In this document: positions 1 through 6,594 of the stretch, one piece after another
Layout of the letters: each line of letters starts with the position of its first letter
Numbering within the stretch: position 1 is the first letter of the stretch
Assembly: GCA_035293945.1 (NCBI GenBank)
Contig: DATGLV010000006.1
Coordinates: 1 to 22,427, forward strand
DNA: 22,427 bases
From: VAZQ01 sp035293945
GTDB taxonomy: Bacteria; Pseudomonadota; Alphaproteobacteria; Rhizobiales; Xanthobacteraceae
Direction: 5' to 3'
Made by a program: the position numbers and the translations under genes
The notes under the pieces: model-generated
The model's database searches: none
What the model was told of the DNA's origin: nothing
Seen by the model: only the letters and a program-made list of their open reading frames with translations

Positions 1-406
1 CTTGCCGCCGCCGCCGCCGCCGACACGAGCTGAAGCGCGACCCCTTCGTCGACATCGCCGAGCGGTCCCGTAATGCCTTCGCTCGCCCACCTTCACCCGC
101 TGCCCGTGCACCCGCGATCCCAAGACTCGCTTCCCGCGAGCGGCGGCCGCCAACTGCCCCTCCTCGACCGATACAAAATCCACCAAACTGCTTCTCGACG
201 CCTCATCCGCGCCTTACAACGCGACGCTGTGAGATATCCGGGCTAGTGCTTGAAGGATCGGCTACTGCCTTCCGACAAGAACCTGCCGGGTTGCTGATGC
301 GACGACACTCGTAATGTGACGACATTCGTATCGTAATGTAATGAAACGTCCGTGTCGTAATGAAATGAGAGCGAAATAAATATGGTGGCGGTGTCTTCCG
401 CAGGGC
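1..406. other. Left-edge region without a supportable gene
   Basis: No open frame here gives a recognisable protein, and all plus frames that are open at the left edge close with stops. It begins with six GCC triplets (4-21), which would read as poly-Ala, poly-Pro or poly-Arg depending on frame, so the extreme left could be the 3' tail of a gene cut by the window edge. The right half contains short degenerate repeats, listed separately. Function unknown. Confidence 0.5.
301..362. repeat. Short degenerate direct repeats
   Basis: GACGACACTCGTA at 301-313 recurs as GACGACATTCGTA at 319-331, a period of 18 bases, and TCGTAATG occurs three times (309-316, 331-338, 355-362). The tract is visibly more AT-rich than its surroundings. 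It lies just beyond the 3' end of the TPR gene. No role can be assigned. Confidence 0.5.
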
Positions 407-1042
407 TCAGATGTCGCGGCCCTCGACCTTTTCGCTCAGTTGCTTGACCACTTCCGGAATGTGCTCCAGGTGCGGATGTACGGCGAGCGCACGCCGGAAG
501 GCTTCGAGCGCGCCCTTATCGTCGCCGACTTCCTGCAAGATCATGCCCAAGCCGGACAGCGCCCCGAAATGCCGCGGCTCACGCCGCAATACTTCGTGGA
601 TGTCGGCAAGCGAGTCCTCGAAATCCTTCTTCATGTAGTAGAGGGTCGCGCGACGGTTCCAGGCCTCGATATAATCGGGCTTGATCTCGATGATGGCGGT
701 CAAGAGCTTGATGCCGAGGTCGACGTCCTTGGCATCGACGGCGGCCTTGACCCGGCTCATGAGCAAAGTGGTGGTATCGCTGTCAGTGGCGATCCACATC
801 GCCCAGATGCGATTTTCCACGTACTTGGCGCTCTCGTCGTCCGGCGCGACCTTCAGGGCCGCGAACAGCCGGTCAAGCGTCATCCCGCCTTGGACCTGCG
901 GGAGATTGCTCGGCGGCTCCAGGAACTGACGGCTGGTTTGCGCCCAGGCCACCGACGACGGCGCCGACAGGACGACGGCGGGCATAACGAGCGCTGCGGC
1001 ATAAACCACAGACCGCAAGGTCATACCGAATCGCATGCTCAT
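407..1042 (-). CDS. Exported tetratricopeptide repeat (TPR) protein
   Basis: With this start the protein has 211 residues. The N-terminus is a typical Sec signal peptide (basic start, hydrophobic VVYAAALVMPAVVLSA stretch, AWA-Q cleavage site), so it should be periplasmic. The C-terminal half carries about three TPR helices pairs, with recognisable positions such as PDYIEAWNRRATLYYMKKDF and GALSGLGMILQEVGDDKGAL. TPRs mediate protein-protein contacts; the partner is unknown. The frame is open upstream to 1135, but those extra 31 residues would put a charged segment in front of the signal peptide. ATGs at 1042, 1036 or 1024 are all possible. I chose 1042 because a GGGGGGA stretch lies about 15-20 bases upstream. 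The gene is co-oriented with L36 but separated from it by about 100 bases. Confidence 0.8.
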   Translation of the reverse strand: MSMRFGMTLRSVVYAAALVMPAVVLSAPSSVAWAQTSRQFLEPPSNLPQVQGGMTLDRLFAALKVAPDDESAKYVENRIWAMWIATDSDTTTLLMSRVKAAVDAKDVDLGIKLLTAIIEIKPDYIEAWNRRATLYYMKKDFEDSLADIHEVLRREPRHFGALSGLGMILQEVGDDKGALEAFRRALAVHPHLEHIPEVVKQLSEKVEGRDI

Positions 1043-1143
1043 GAGGGGTAAGCTTATCCCCCCATTGCATCGCAGCAAAGCTGGATGTTGATCAAAAATC
1101 CGCGAAATCCGGAAAGCGTAGCAGCTATGCCACACTCACGGGG

Positions 1144-1269
1144 TCAGCCCTGACGGGCCTTGAACCGACGCTGGGTCTTGTTGATCACGTAGACGCGGCC
1201 CCGGCGACGCACAAGCTGATTGGCGCGATGGCGTCCGCGCAGGGATTTCAATGAGTTACGGACTTTCAT
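1144..1269 (-). CDS. rpmJ: 50S ribosomal protein L36 (bL36), cysteine-free form
   Basis: Forty-one residues beginning MKVRNSLKSLRGRHRANQLV and ending in KTQRRFKARQG match bL36 of the 41-residue type. bL36 is a small basic protein of the large ribosomal subunit that sits against 23S rRNA. The canonical short form binds zinc through Cys/His, but this sequence has no cysteine at all, so it is the zinc-independent C-minus form, which is the usual form in alphaproteobacteria. GGAGGAGAGG lies just upstream of the ATG at 1269, which fixes the start although the frame stays open to 1584. The gene stands alone, not in a ribosomal protein operon, as is normal in this group. Confidence 0.96.
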   Translation of the reverse strand: MKVRNSLKSLRGRHRANQLVRRRGRVYVINKTQRRFKARQG

Positions 1270-1450
1270 GAGCCTCTCCTCCGGCCGTCCGCGCTTCCGG
1301 CGGGGGCATGCAAGAACTGGTCTCCAGACGGAGCGGAAAATAGGGAGGGTGTGGCCATAGGTCAATCGAAGTTTGCCTCCCAAATCGGGACTTTGCGGCA
1401 AGCCAGGTCCCGGTTTAGCTGACGCCCTGACGTTTCTTGAGAAGCAAAAA

Positions 1451-1657
1451 ATGACCTTCGCGCGGCGACTCGTCTTGGCCGGAGCCGTATTGATCGGCGC
1501 AGGAATCCTGGCCGTGTTGCGGCAAGCCCTGAGCGCTACGCCGGACCCGCATTTGGGAGCCCTCGGACAGTGGGTCGCGAACACCGAGTTTCCAGGCCTA
1601 CCCTTGGTTCTTCTGGGCGCATTCCTGTGGGGCGTGGCCGCGATCCTCAGCCCCTAA
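1451..1657 (+). CDS. Small two-helix membrane protein, unknown function
   Basis: A 68-residue product beginning MTFARRLVLAGAVLIGAGIL. Two hydrophobic stretches (about residues 7-24 and 51-67) flank a short polar loop, so it is probably a small inner-membrane protein. The ATG at 1451 follows TTGAGAAG at a workable distance. The frame is open to 1373, but that extension (MPPKSGLCGKPGPG...) looks non-coding. The stop codon overlaps the stop of the convergent ABM gene (shared bases 1654-1657). I do not recognise a family, and the gene call rests on composition and start context only. Confidence 0.55.
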   Translation: MTFARRLVLAGAVLIGAGILAVLRQALSATPDPHLGALGQWVANTEFPGLPLVLLGAFLWGVAAILSP

Positions 1658-2358
1658 TCGAGAGGGGTGTAAAGCCGCTGATCGTAGAGATTGGCGTGCG
1701 CCGGCATGACGGTGGCGGCCCGATATTGGCGGGTGTAGGGGGCCGCCTCATGGGCGTCGTAAGCGGCACGGCTCGTCCACACGGCTACGACCGAATAGTG
1801 GTTCGCGTGGGGAACGGGCTCTTGATAGATGTCGTAGCGCGCGACGCCTTCCTCCTTTTGGCTCGCTTCGGCGAGCGCTCGAACATGCGGCAACGCGTCC
1901 GCGTTGGCGGTTGGCTGGAAGTCGATGTGCTCCACCATGTATACCGCGCCGGCAGCCGGGGTAGCGCGGCTCGGCGCGTTGGCAAAATTCTGCAGCACAT
2001 GCTGATTGGGCGGACTATTGCGGATCGCCTCGAGGGTGAACTCGAACAGCTTCGTATCGGCCGACTTCTCATGAGCCGCAAAGGCGGCCTGATCTTTCCA
2101 ACCTTCCACGATGACGAAGCGATTGGGGCGTGCCGCTTCCTGCCACACCGCGTATTCCAGATTGCCGGCGTGGTGCATGCTCTGCTCGCGATACTGCTTG
2201 AGCAGCCCGATACCCTGGACCAGCCAGTTCGTCGACACATCCAGGTAGGTCACAGCGTATACCGGATCGGCAGGCGTCTGCGCGAGCACAGCGGTGCCGA
2301 GGGTGCAGGCCAGCGCGGTTGCGAGCGCGGCAGGGCACGATTTCGCGAGGAGATGCAT
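1654..2358 (-). CDS. Exported protein with two ABM-type (dimeric alpha/beta-barrel) domains, copy 2
   Basis: The protein has 234 residues. Residues 1-26 form a signal peptide ending VLA-Q. Two repeats of an antibiotic-biosynthesis-monooxygenase / dimeric alpha-beta barrel fold follow (about 30-125 and 135-234). Each shows the family pattern of a beta-strand, a helix with LLKQYRE or HVRALAEA, then a GN/G-R strand and a strand with E-W or V-W followed by an A-x3-H/A-x2-H helix. Such domains are known in cofactor-independent monooxygenases and heme-degrading or stress proteins, so the actual reaction is open. AAGGAG lies about 8 bases before the ATG at 2358, and the in-frame extension to 2478 is not needed. 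It begins 25 bases after the stop of its paralogue (2384-3103), so the two are almost certainly co-transcribed. Periplasmic location is unusual for this fold. Confidence 0.85.
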   Translation of the reverse strand: MHLLAKSCPAALATALACTLGTAVLAQTPADPVYAVTYLDVSTNWLVQGIGLLKQYREQSMHHAGNLEYAVWQEAARPNRFVIVEGWKDQAAFAAHEKSADTKLFEFTLEAIRNSPPNQHVLQNFANAPSRATPAAGAVYMVEHIDFQPTANADALPHVRALAEASQKEEGVARYDIYQEPVPHANHYSVVAVWTSRAAYDAHEAAPYTRQYRAATVMPAHANLYDQRLYTPLD

Positions 2359-2383
2359 GTGCGATGCTCCTTGATGGCGGCGG

Positions 2384-3103
2384 TCAATCGACCGGGACAT
2401 AGAGGCGATCATCGAAGGGCGAGCCGAGCAGCGGTCCGACCGCATCGCGGAATCGTCGACCGTAGTCGGACATTTCATATTGATCGAATGCCTTGCGGCT
2501 CTGCCACGCTGCGAGCAGCGTCATGTGGCTCAGCGGTGGCTTGACCGACTGTACGACATCGTAGCGCAGATTGCCGTCGCCCTTGCGCGCGGCCTCGGCC
2601 ACCTGCTTGACGGCGGCCAGCGCCGGCGTGAGGCCAGGCGGAAACACGTCGAGATGCAGCTGCATATAGATGATGCCGGGCGCTGACGCCGCTCGCGCCG
2701 CCGCGACGCTGACCACATGGTAGTCGCGCCGATCATAAGGCGCGCCAGCGATCGGCTTGAGCTTGTCGCGTAGCTCGGCCGATGGGGCGGCCTTCTCGTT
2801 ACTGTCATAGGCCGATTGGTCGGCCCAGGTCTCGTAAATCAGGAACCGATTGGGCGCGCCCAGCTCGGCCAACAGCTCGACCCCGAGATTGCCAGGCTGC
2901 TGGCGCGCGCCGTCGCGGTATTGCTTGAGCAGCGCGACCGCCGGCCCGGTTGCGCTCGCCGCGACGTCGAGGCTGGTGACCCCGTAGATGGCATCGCCTC
3001 CGGCTTGTGCGTGTGCGGACAAACCGGCGCCGACCAGAAGGACCAAGCCCAACAGACAGCTGCCAAGATGCACCGCTGCCGAACGCGTGCACGTCAAACA
3101 CAT
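2384..3103 (-). CDS. Exported protein with two ABM-type domains, copy 1
   Basis: The protein has 239 residues. A signal peptide covers about 1-33 (hydrophobic LGSCLLGLVLLVGAGLSAHA, cut before QAGGD), and two ABM-like domains cover about 38-133 and 143-239. It is the paralogue of the next gene. Shared landmarks include the opening [AG]VTxLDV strand, LLKQYR, PGNL, APNRF or RPNRF, the EGW/ETW strand, and the identical ending pattern D-x-RLY-x-P-x-D. GGGGAGGA stands about 8 bases before the ATG at 3103. It is the first gene of a two-gene unit and lies 141 bases beyond the end of znuB, with no Zur-like box in between. Likely a periplasmic oxidative or small-molecule-modifying activity; the substrate cannot be deduced. 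Confidence 0.86.
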   Translation of the reverse strand: MCLTCTRSAAVHLGSCLLGLVLLVGAGLSAHAQAGGDAIYGVTSLDVAASATGPAVALLKQYRDGARQQPGNLGVELLAELGAPNRFLIYETWADQSAYDSNEKAAPSAELRDKLKPIAGAPYDRRDYHVVSVAAARAASAPGIIYMQLHLDVFPPGLTPALAAVKQVAEAARKGDGNLRYDVVQSVKPPLSHMTLLAAWQSRKAFDQYEMSDYGRRFRDAVGPLLGSPFDDRLYVPVD

Positions 3104-3172
3104 ATCTGAGTCCTCCCCTGGATGGCCTTTCGGTCCGGATAGGGTCGCGGCCGATCCTTCGCGCCTAAGCGA

Positions 3173-3201
3173 ATTATTCTCTGTCCGCGATGCAGACGCA
3201 A
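3173..3201 (-). promoter_or_regulatory. Weak candidate promoter for the ABM pair
   Basis: On the minus strand TTGCGT (3196-3201) and AATAAT (3173-3178) are 17 bases apart and lie about 70 bases before the first ABM start. Both hexamers are poor matches, and sigma-70-like pairs occur by chance, so this is only a suggestion. Confidence 0.28.
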
Positions 3202-3244
3202 TGGCGCTGTAGCCGTCCGAATCAGGATCGCAAGAGGAGGAGAA

Positions 3245-4096
3245 CTATTCTGCCGGCTGCTGGCCGACGCGCTCGGGCACGGGCGGCTGCTCTGGGGCCG
3301 ATTGTCGTAGTAAATGCAGGCCGGGGAGGGTCGACAGCAGATAAATCCCCGCAGCCAGCGCTGTGATCCAGAAGCTGCTCGGCCAGTCGGTATAGAAGGC
3401 AAGCGTGATGCCGGCCCAGGCTTGAAACAGCGCAAGCCCGGCGGAGAGCAGAAGTCCCGGACCGACGCCGCTCGTCAGGCGCTGGGCCGCGGCCGCTGGA
3501 CCGACCATCAGGGCAAAGACCAGGAGCACGCCGACGATCTGGGCACATTCGGCAGTCGCCAGCGCCACGATGCCGAGAAACAGAACCGAAAAGAGCCGCA
3601 GCGAAACGCCCTTCGCCTCGGCGAGCTCGGGCTGCAGGCTCGCGAACAAAAGGGGACGCGAGATCACGGCGAGGGCGGCGATGCTGAGGAGGCCGAGACC
3701 GAGGAGCGTCCATACCGTGCTGTCGTCGACGGCCAGCACATTTCCAAACAGGATCGCGGTCGCCTGCGTGGCGAACGCGGTGTAGAAATGCAGGAACAAG
3801 AGGCCGAGGCCCAGCGCAAGCGAGAGCACGATCCCGATCGCGACGTCGCGTTGGGCGAGCCTTTCTCCAAGCAGGCCCATGCCGAGGCCCGCCGCTACCG
3901 TCATCACAACCAGGCCCCAAAGCGGCGGCAAGCCGAACAGCACCGCTCCGGTCGCGCCGGTGAAGCCCACATGTGCCAAGGCGTGGCCCGCGAAGGTCTG
4001 GCCGCGCAGCACCAGGAAATAGCCGACGAGCCCCGACACGATAGCGACGATCGTCGCTGCCGCGAAGGCATTTTGCATGAAATCATATTCAAGCAT
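3245..4096 (-). CDS. znuB: Metal ABC transporter permease, ABC-3 family (zinc-type)
   Basis: A 283-residue polytopic protein of the ABC-3 family, the membrane subunit of Zn/Mn/Fe importers. About eight hydrophobic segments are visible. Family landmarks include GYFLVLRGQTFAGHALAHVGF near the start (the H-x3-H-x2-F pattern of ZnuB/MntB), the LFGNVLAV segment and the SVLFLGIVALATAECAQIVG segment. The C-terminal tail is soluble and Pro/Gln-rich. I placed the start at 4096 (MLEYDFMQNAF) rather than 4168, because this ATG overlaps the end of znuC by 8 bases, the usual translationally coupled arrangement, and an AAGG lies just upstream. It would form a homodimeric channel driven by ZnuC and fed by the binding protein at 5107-5973. 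Confidence 0.92.
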   Translation of the reverse strand: MLEYDFMQNAFAAATIVAIVSGLVGYFLVLRGQTFAGHALAHVGFTGATGAVLFGLPPLWGLVVMTVAAGLGMGLLGERLAQRDVAIGIVLSLALGLGLLFLHFYTAFATQATAILFGNVLAVDDSTVWTLLGLGLLSIAALAVISRPLLFASLQPELAEAKGVSLRLFSVLFLGIVALATAECAQIVGVLLVFALMVGPAAAAQRLTSGVGPGLLLSAGLALFQAWAGITLAFYTDWPSSFWITALAAGIYLLSTLPGLHLLRQSAPEQPPVPERVGQQPAE

Positions 4097-4940
4097 TGCC
4101 TTGCTGCGCCCCCGATCCGTGATGATGGTGATGGGCATGTGCACCCCCGTTGCCGTGGCGGTGCACATCCCGCTCTACGTCCTGGTCGCCGGACATGACA
4201 AAAATCCGGTCCCTCACATGCACGACATCGATATCGAAGCCGTACAAGCGCGAGAGCACCGGGCCGGTGATGACTTCCTCGACCGTGCCCAGCGCCGCCT
4301 GACCACGGCCGAGATAGAGCACGCGGTCGAGCGCGCCGAGCAGCGGATTGATCTCGTGGGCCGTGAACAAGACCGTGATACCGAGCTCCACTTGGACCTT
4401 TTTCACCAGCTCGACCACCGCATGCTGATGGCGCGGATCGAGATTGATCAACGGCTCGTCCAGCAGCAACAGCTGCGGCCGGCCGACCAGCGCCTGCGCG
4501 AGCAGCAGGCGCTGCCGTTCGCCGCCCGATATCTCGGCCAGCGGGCGGCGCGCGAGCGCTGTCGCCCCTACCAGCTCGAGTGCGCGATCGACTTCGGCGC
4601 CGACCGCCCTGGAAGCGATCGGCAGGCCCAACCGATGGCCGTTCACGACCCCGGCCACCAAGTCCCACCCGCTCAGGCGCACATTGGCGATATTGCTGCG
4701 GATTTGCGGAATGTAGCCGACCGCCGGATTGCCGCGGGCGGCCGGGTGCCCGAGGACTTGGATGTGGCCGGTGCGGCAAGGCACGAGGCCGAGCACCGCG
4801 CGCATCATGGTGGTCTTGCCGGCGCCGTTGGCCCCGAGCACGCCCACAAATTCACGCGTGCCAATCGCCAAAGTGACGCCGGAGAGGACCGTATGGCCCC
4901 CCAGGGCCAACGTCACGTTCTTGAGCTCGATCGCGTTCAC
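4089..4940 (-). CDS. znuC: Metal ABC transporter ATP-binding protein (zinc-type), His-rich tail
   Basis: The product has 283 residues. ABC signatures are intact: Walker A GANGAGKT (36-43), the signature SGGERQR, Walker B LLLLDEP, and a switch histidine in LFTAHEIN. It should power the ABC-3 permease encoded immediately downstream (8-base overlap). The start is a GTG at 4940 giving MNAIEL, where all in-frame upstream alternatives run into the operator. A Zur-type palindrome (4965-4982) ends only 25 bases upstream, so repression would act at or next to the promoter. The C-terminus carries a histidine-rich tail (about 260-274, including five consecutive His), rare for the ATPase of an ABC importer and suggestive of metal binding or sensing. 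Confidence 0.93.
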   Translation of the reverse strand: MNAIELKNVTLALGGHTVLSGVTLAIGTREFVGVLGANGAGKTTMMRAVLGLVPCRTGHIQVLGHPAARGNPAVGYIPQIRSNIANVRLSGWDLVAGVVNGHRLGLPIASRAVGAEVDRALELVGATALARRPLAEISGGERQRLLLAQALVGRPQLLLLDEPLINLDPRHQHAVVELVKKVQVELGITVLFTAHEINPLLGALDRVLYLGRGQAALGTVEEVITGPVLSRLYGFDIDVVHVRDRIFVMSGDQDVERDVHRHGNGGAHAHHHHHGSGAQQGNA

Positions 4941-4964
4941 CGGGGCCCCGCTTCTGAACTTCGT

Positions 4965-4982
4965 GCAATGTTATAGCACTAC
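4965..4982 (-). promoter_or_regulatory. Zur-type operator upstream of znuC
   Basis: The 18-mer GCAATGTTATAGCACTAC is an imperfect palindrome resembling the alphaproteobacterial Zur box (GNAATGTTATANCATTNC). By my count 12 of 18 positions are symmetric. It ends 25 bases before the GTG start of znuC. The same signature appears three more times in this window, always upstream of metal-uptake genes, which supports a common zinc-responsive repressor. Confidence 0.8.
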
Positions 4983-5106
4983 TAACCCGAAGTTCGGAAG
5001 CCAATGGGGCGGTGGCAAGGCGATGCCTCGCGCGGCCGTCCCGATTTTTGCTGGCAGGGCGAATTTGCCGCGGGTGGTAGGCCGCAGCAATCGGTACGTC
5101 GCGCCT

Positions 5107-5973
5107 CTACTTGGGCAAGGCTTTGTCGACCGAGCTGAGCTCGCTCATCATCCAGGCTTGGTAGTTCTTGCCGTTCGGCTCGGTTTCGGTGGCCCCGACA
5201 ACCGGTATTTTCGCCGCCTTGGCGATCTTCTCCATTCGCACCGCTATCGGATCGGAGGCTTGGCTATTGTAGACCAGAAGCTTCACTTGGTGCGTCTTGA
5301 GATCCTTCTCGAACGCCGCCACGTCGGAAGCGCTCGGCTCGGTATTGTTCATCACGGCAAGTTGAAACGATTCGTTCCTGACCTGCATGCCGAGCGCATC
5401 AAACATGTAGCCGAAGATCGGCTCGGTCGCGGTGACCGGCGTGCCGTTCAGCCGGTCGTGCAGCTCGGCAATCTTGGCTTGGATCGGCTTCACTGAATCC
5501 TCGAAGGCGGCAAGCCGCTGGCCATATCCGTCCTTATGGTCGGGATCCTCGGCGGCCAGCATCTCGGAAAGGGACTTCGCGAGCGTCAGCATCGTGGCTG
5601 GGTCGTACCAAATATGCGGATTGTCGCCGGCCTTCTTGCCCACCAGATCGGCTGCCACGATGACCTTGCGGTCGCCGGATTTGGCCGCCCCCAACAACTT
5701 TTCCATCCACGGATCATAGTCCGCACCGCTATAGATGACGATGCGCGCTCCCGAGACATTGCGTGCGACGGAGGGACTTGCCTCGAACAGATGCGGATCC
5801 TGGTCCGGATTGCTCATGATGCTGGTGACCTTCACGTCCGCACCGCCGATCTGCTTGGCGATGTCCCCGTAGAAATTCTCCGCAGCCACGATATTGACCG
5901 GACCGGATTTTCCCTGCGCCAACGCGGATGTGACGAAAAGCCCGGCGATAATGGTGGCGGCGATGAGCTTCAT
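5107..5973 (-). CDS. znuA: Metal ABC transporter periplasmic binding protein (ZnuA/PsaA family)
   Basis: A 288-residue cluster A-I solute-binding protein. The signal peptide is MKLIAATIIAGLFVTSALA (cut before Q20). Expected ligand positions are H61 in DQDPHLFEASP, H120 in DNPHIWYDP, E184 in TATEPIFGYM and D241 in NSQASDP. Classical ZnuA has a third His where E184 stands and a His/Asp-rich loop between the first two ligands; both are missing here, so the ligand set looks like the Mn/Fe branch (PsaA). GGGAGG lies 5-6 bases before the ATG at 5973, so the frame's open extension to 6303 is not used. A Zur-type box lies 65 bases upstream. It is separated from znuC by about 125 bases that contain znuC's own operator. 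The zinc assignment comes from the operator context; substrate by sequence alone is uncertain. Confidence 0.88.
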   Translation of the reverse strand: MKLIAATIIAGLFVTSALAQGKSGPVNIVAAENFYGDIAKQIGGADVKVTSIMSNPDQDPHLFEASPSVARNVSGARIVIYSGADYDPWMEKLLGAAKSGDRKVIVAADLVGKKAGDNPHIWYDPATMLTLAKSLSEMLAAEDPDHKDGYGQRLAAFEDSVKPIQAKIAELHDRLNGTPVTATEPIFGYMFDALGMQVRNESFQLAVMNNTEPSASDVAAFEKDLKTHQVKLLVYNSQASDPIAVRMEKIAKAAKIPVVGATETEPNGKNYQAWMMSELSSVDKALPK

Positions 5974-6037
5974 CTGATCCTCCCGGAAAAGCACATAAGT
6001 TGAGACAAGCCACGCTGATGCGAGTCTGGGCCATTTT

Positions 6038-6055
6038 GAAACGATATAACATTTC
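6038..6055 (-). promoter_or_regulatory. Zur-type operator upstream of znuA
   Basis: The sequence GAAACGATATAACATTTC is an 18-bp palindrome with 14 of 18 symmetric positions by my count, centred on the AT-rich TATA core. It sits 65 bases before the znuA ATG and inside the gap between the small membrane protein gene and znuA, so znuA should have its own zinc-responsive promoter. Confidence 0.82.
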
Positions 6056-6125
6056 GGCCATCCGGGCGTCAAGCTGGTGGCCGGTGCCATCCCTGTGCGA
6101 CAGCAGGCACGGCCTTGCCGCAAGC

Positions 6126-6395
6126 TCAGTCCTCGGCCGCGGAACCCAGCTGTGGGGCATAGCGCATCGCTGCGTGCTCCTCGACGGCCCGCGCGGCAGG
6201 TAGCGGCGCGGGACGGTCGATAAGTCGCGGTAGCTCGCGCGCGAAGCTGACTGTGATCAACGCAACCCCCGTGATCAGCCGCCAGCGGCGTGCAGAATCC
6301 CACAGTCCGTGACGGATCAGCCTGATGCCGGCGATGGTCGAAAACAGCAGCACAAACACGCTGAAATGCGGCCCAGGATCGAAAAGAGCATCCAT
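6126..6395 (-). CDS. Small membrane protein in the zinc island, unknown function
   Basis: The product has 89 residues and begins MDALFDPGPHFSVFVLLFST. Two hydrophobic helices (about 11-27 and 39-52) are joined by a short basic stretch (RLIRHGLWDSARRWR) and followed by an acidic, soluble C-terminus. GGAGGAGGG stands about 7 bases before the ATG at 6395, which strongly supports this start over the frame's upstream extension to 6500. It is transcribed towards znuA and away from the TonB-dependent receptor; a Zur-type box lies 86 bases upstream of its start. I do not recognise the family. By position it may be an accessory component of zinc uptake at the inner membrane. Confidence 0.7.
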   Translation of the reverse strand: MDALFDPGPHFSVFVLLFSTIAGIRLIRHGLWDSARRWRLITGVALITVSFARELPRLIDRPAPLPAARAVEEHAAMRYAPQLGSAAED

Positions 6396-6480
6396 TCTCC
6401 CGCCCTCCTCCGACGCCGCGTCGCCGGGCGCGGCCAGCCGGCCCGTGTGCCCCCTTGAGAAGCCGCGGCGGCCTCGCTCT

Positions 6481-6498
6481 GAAACGTTATATTGTTGC
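6481..6498. promoter_or_regulatory. Zur-type operator, proximal to the small membrane protein
   Basis: The 18-mer GAAACGTTATATTGTTGC lies in the divergent promoter region, 86 bases before the minus-strand start at 6395. It is the less symmetric of the pair (12 of 18 positions by my count). Its start is 35 bases from the start of the second box, so two repressor dimers could occupy the region together. Confidence 0.72.
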
Positions 6499-6515
6499 AT
6501 TCTTCGCAGCTTAGT

Positions 6516-6533
6516 GCAACGTTATAGCGTTGT
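6516..6533. promoter_or_regulatory. Zur-type operator, proximal to the TonB-dependent receptor
   Basis: The sequence GCAACGTTATAGCGTTGT is an 18-bp palindrome with 14 of 18 symmetric positions by my count. It lies 62 bases before the receptor ATG at 6595. Together with the box at 6481-6498 it would control the divergent genes of the zinc island. Confidence 0.8.
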
Positions 6534-6594
6534 CAGGGCTCCTGAGCGGGCTCGAAAACCTGATGGCTATGGAAGAGCGGGTGGTGGGGGTACA

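Noticed and set aside
1..21. GCC triplet run as a sign of a coding end
   Set aside because: Three frames would give three different homopolymers, and none continues into a recognisable protein.
311..328. Possible fifth Zur box (GTAATGTGACGACATTCG)
   Set aside because: The outer arms fit but the central TTATA core is absent, and it is not upstream of any gene I can see.
3245..4198. Plus-strand open frame opposite znuB
   Set aside because: Hydrophilic, Arg/Gln/Glu-rich antisense translation of a membrane protein gene. The znuB reading is unambiguous.
6325..6594. Upstream 90-codon extension of the TonB-dependent receptor
   Set aside because: It would cover the divergent operators and place the obvious signal peptide internally.
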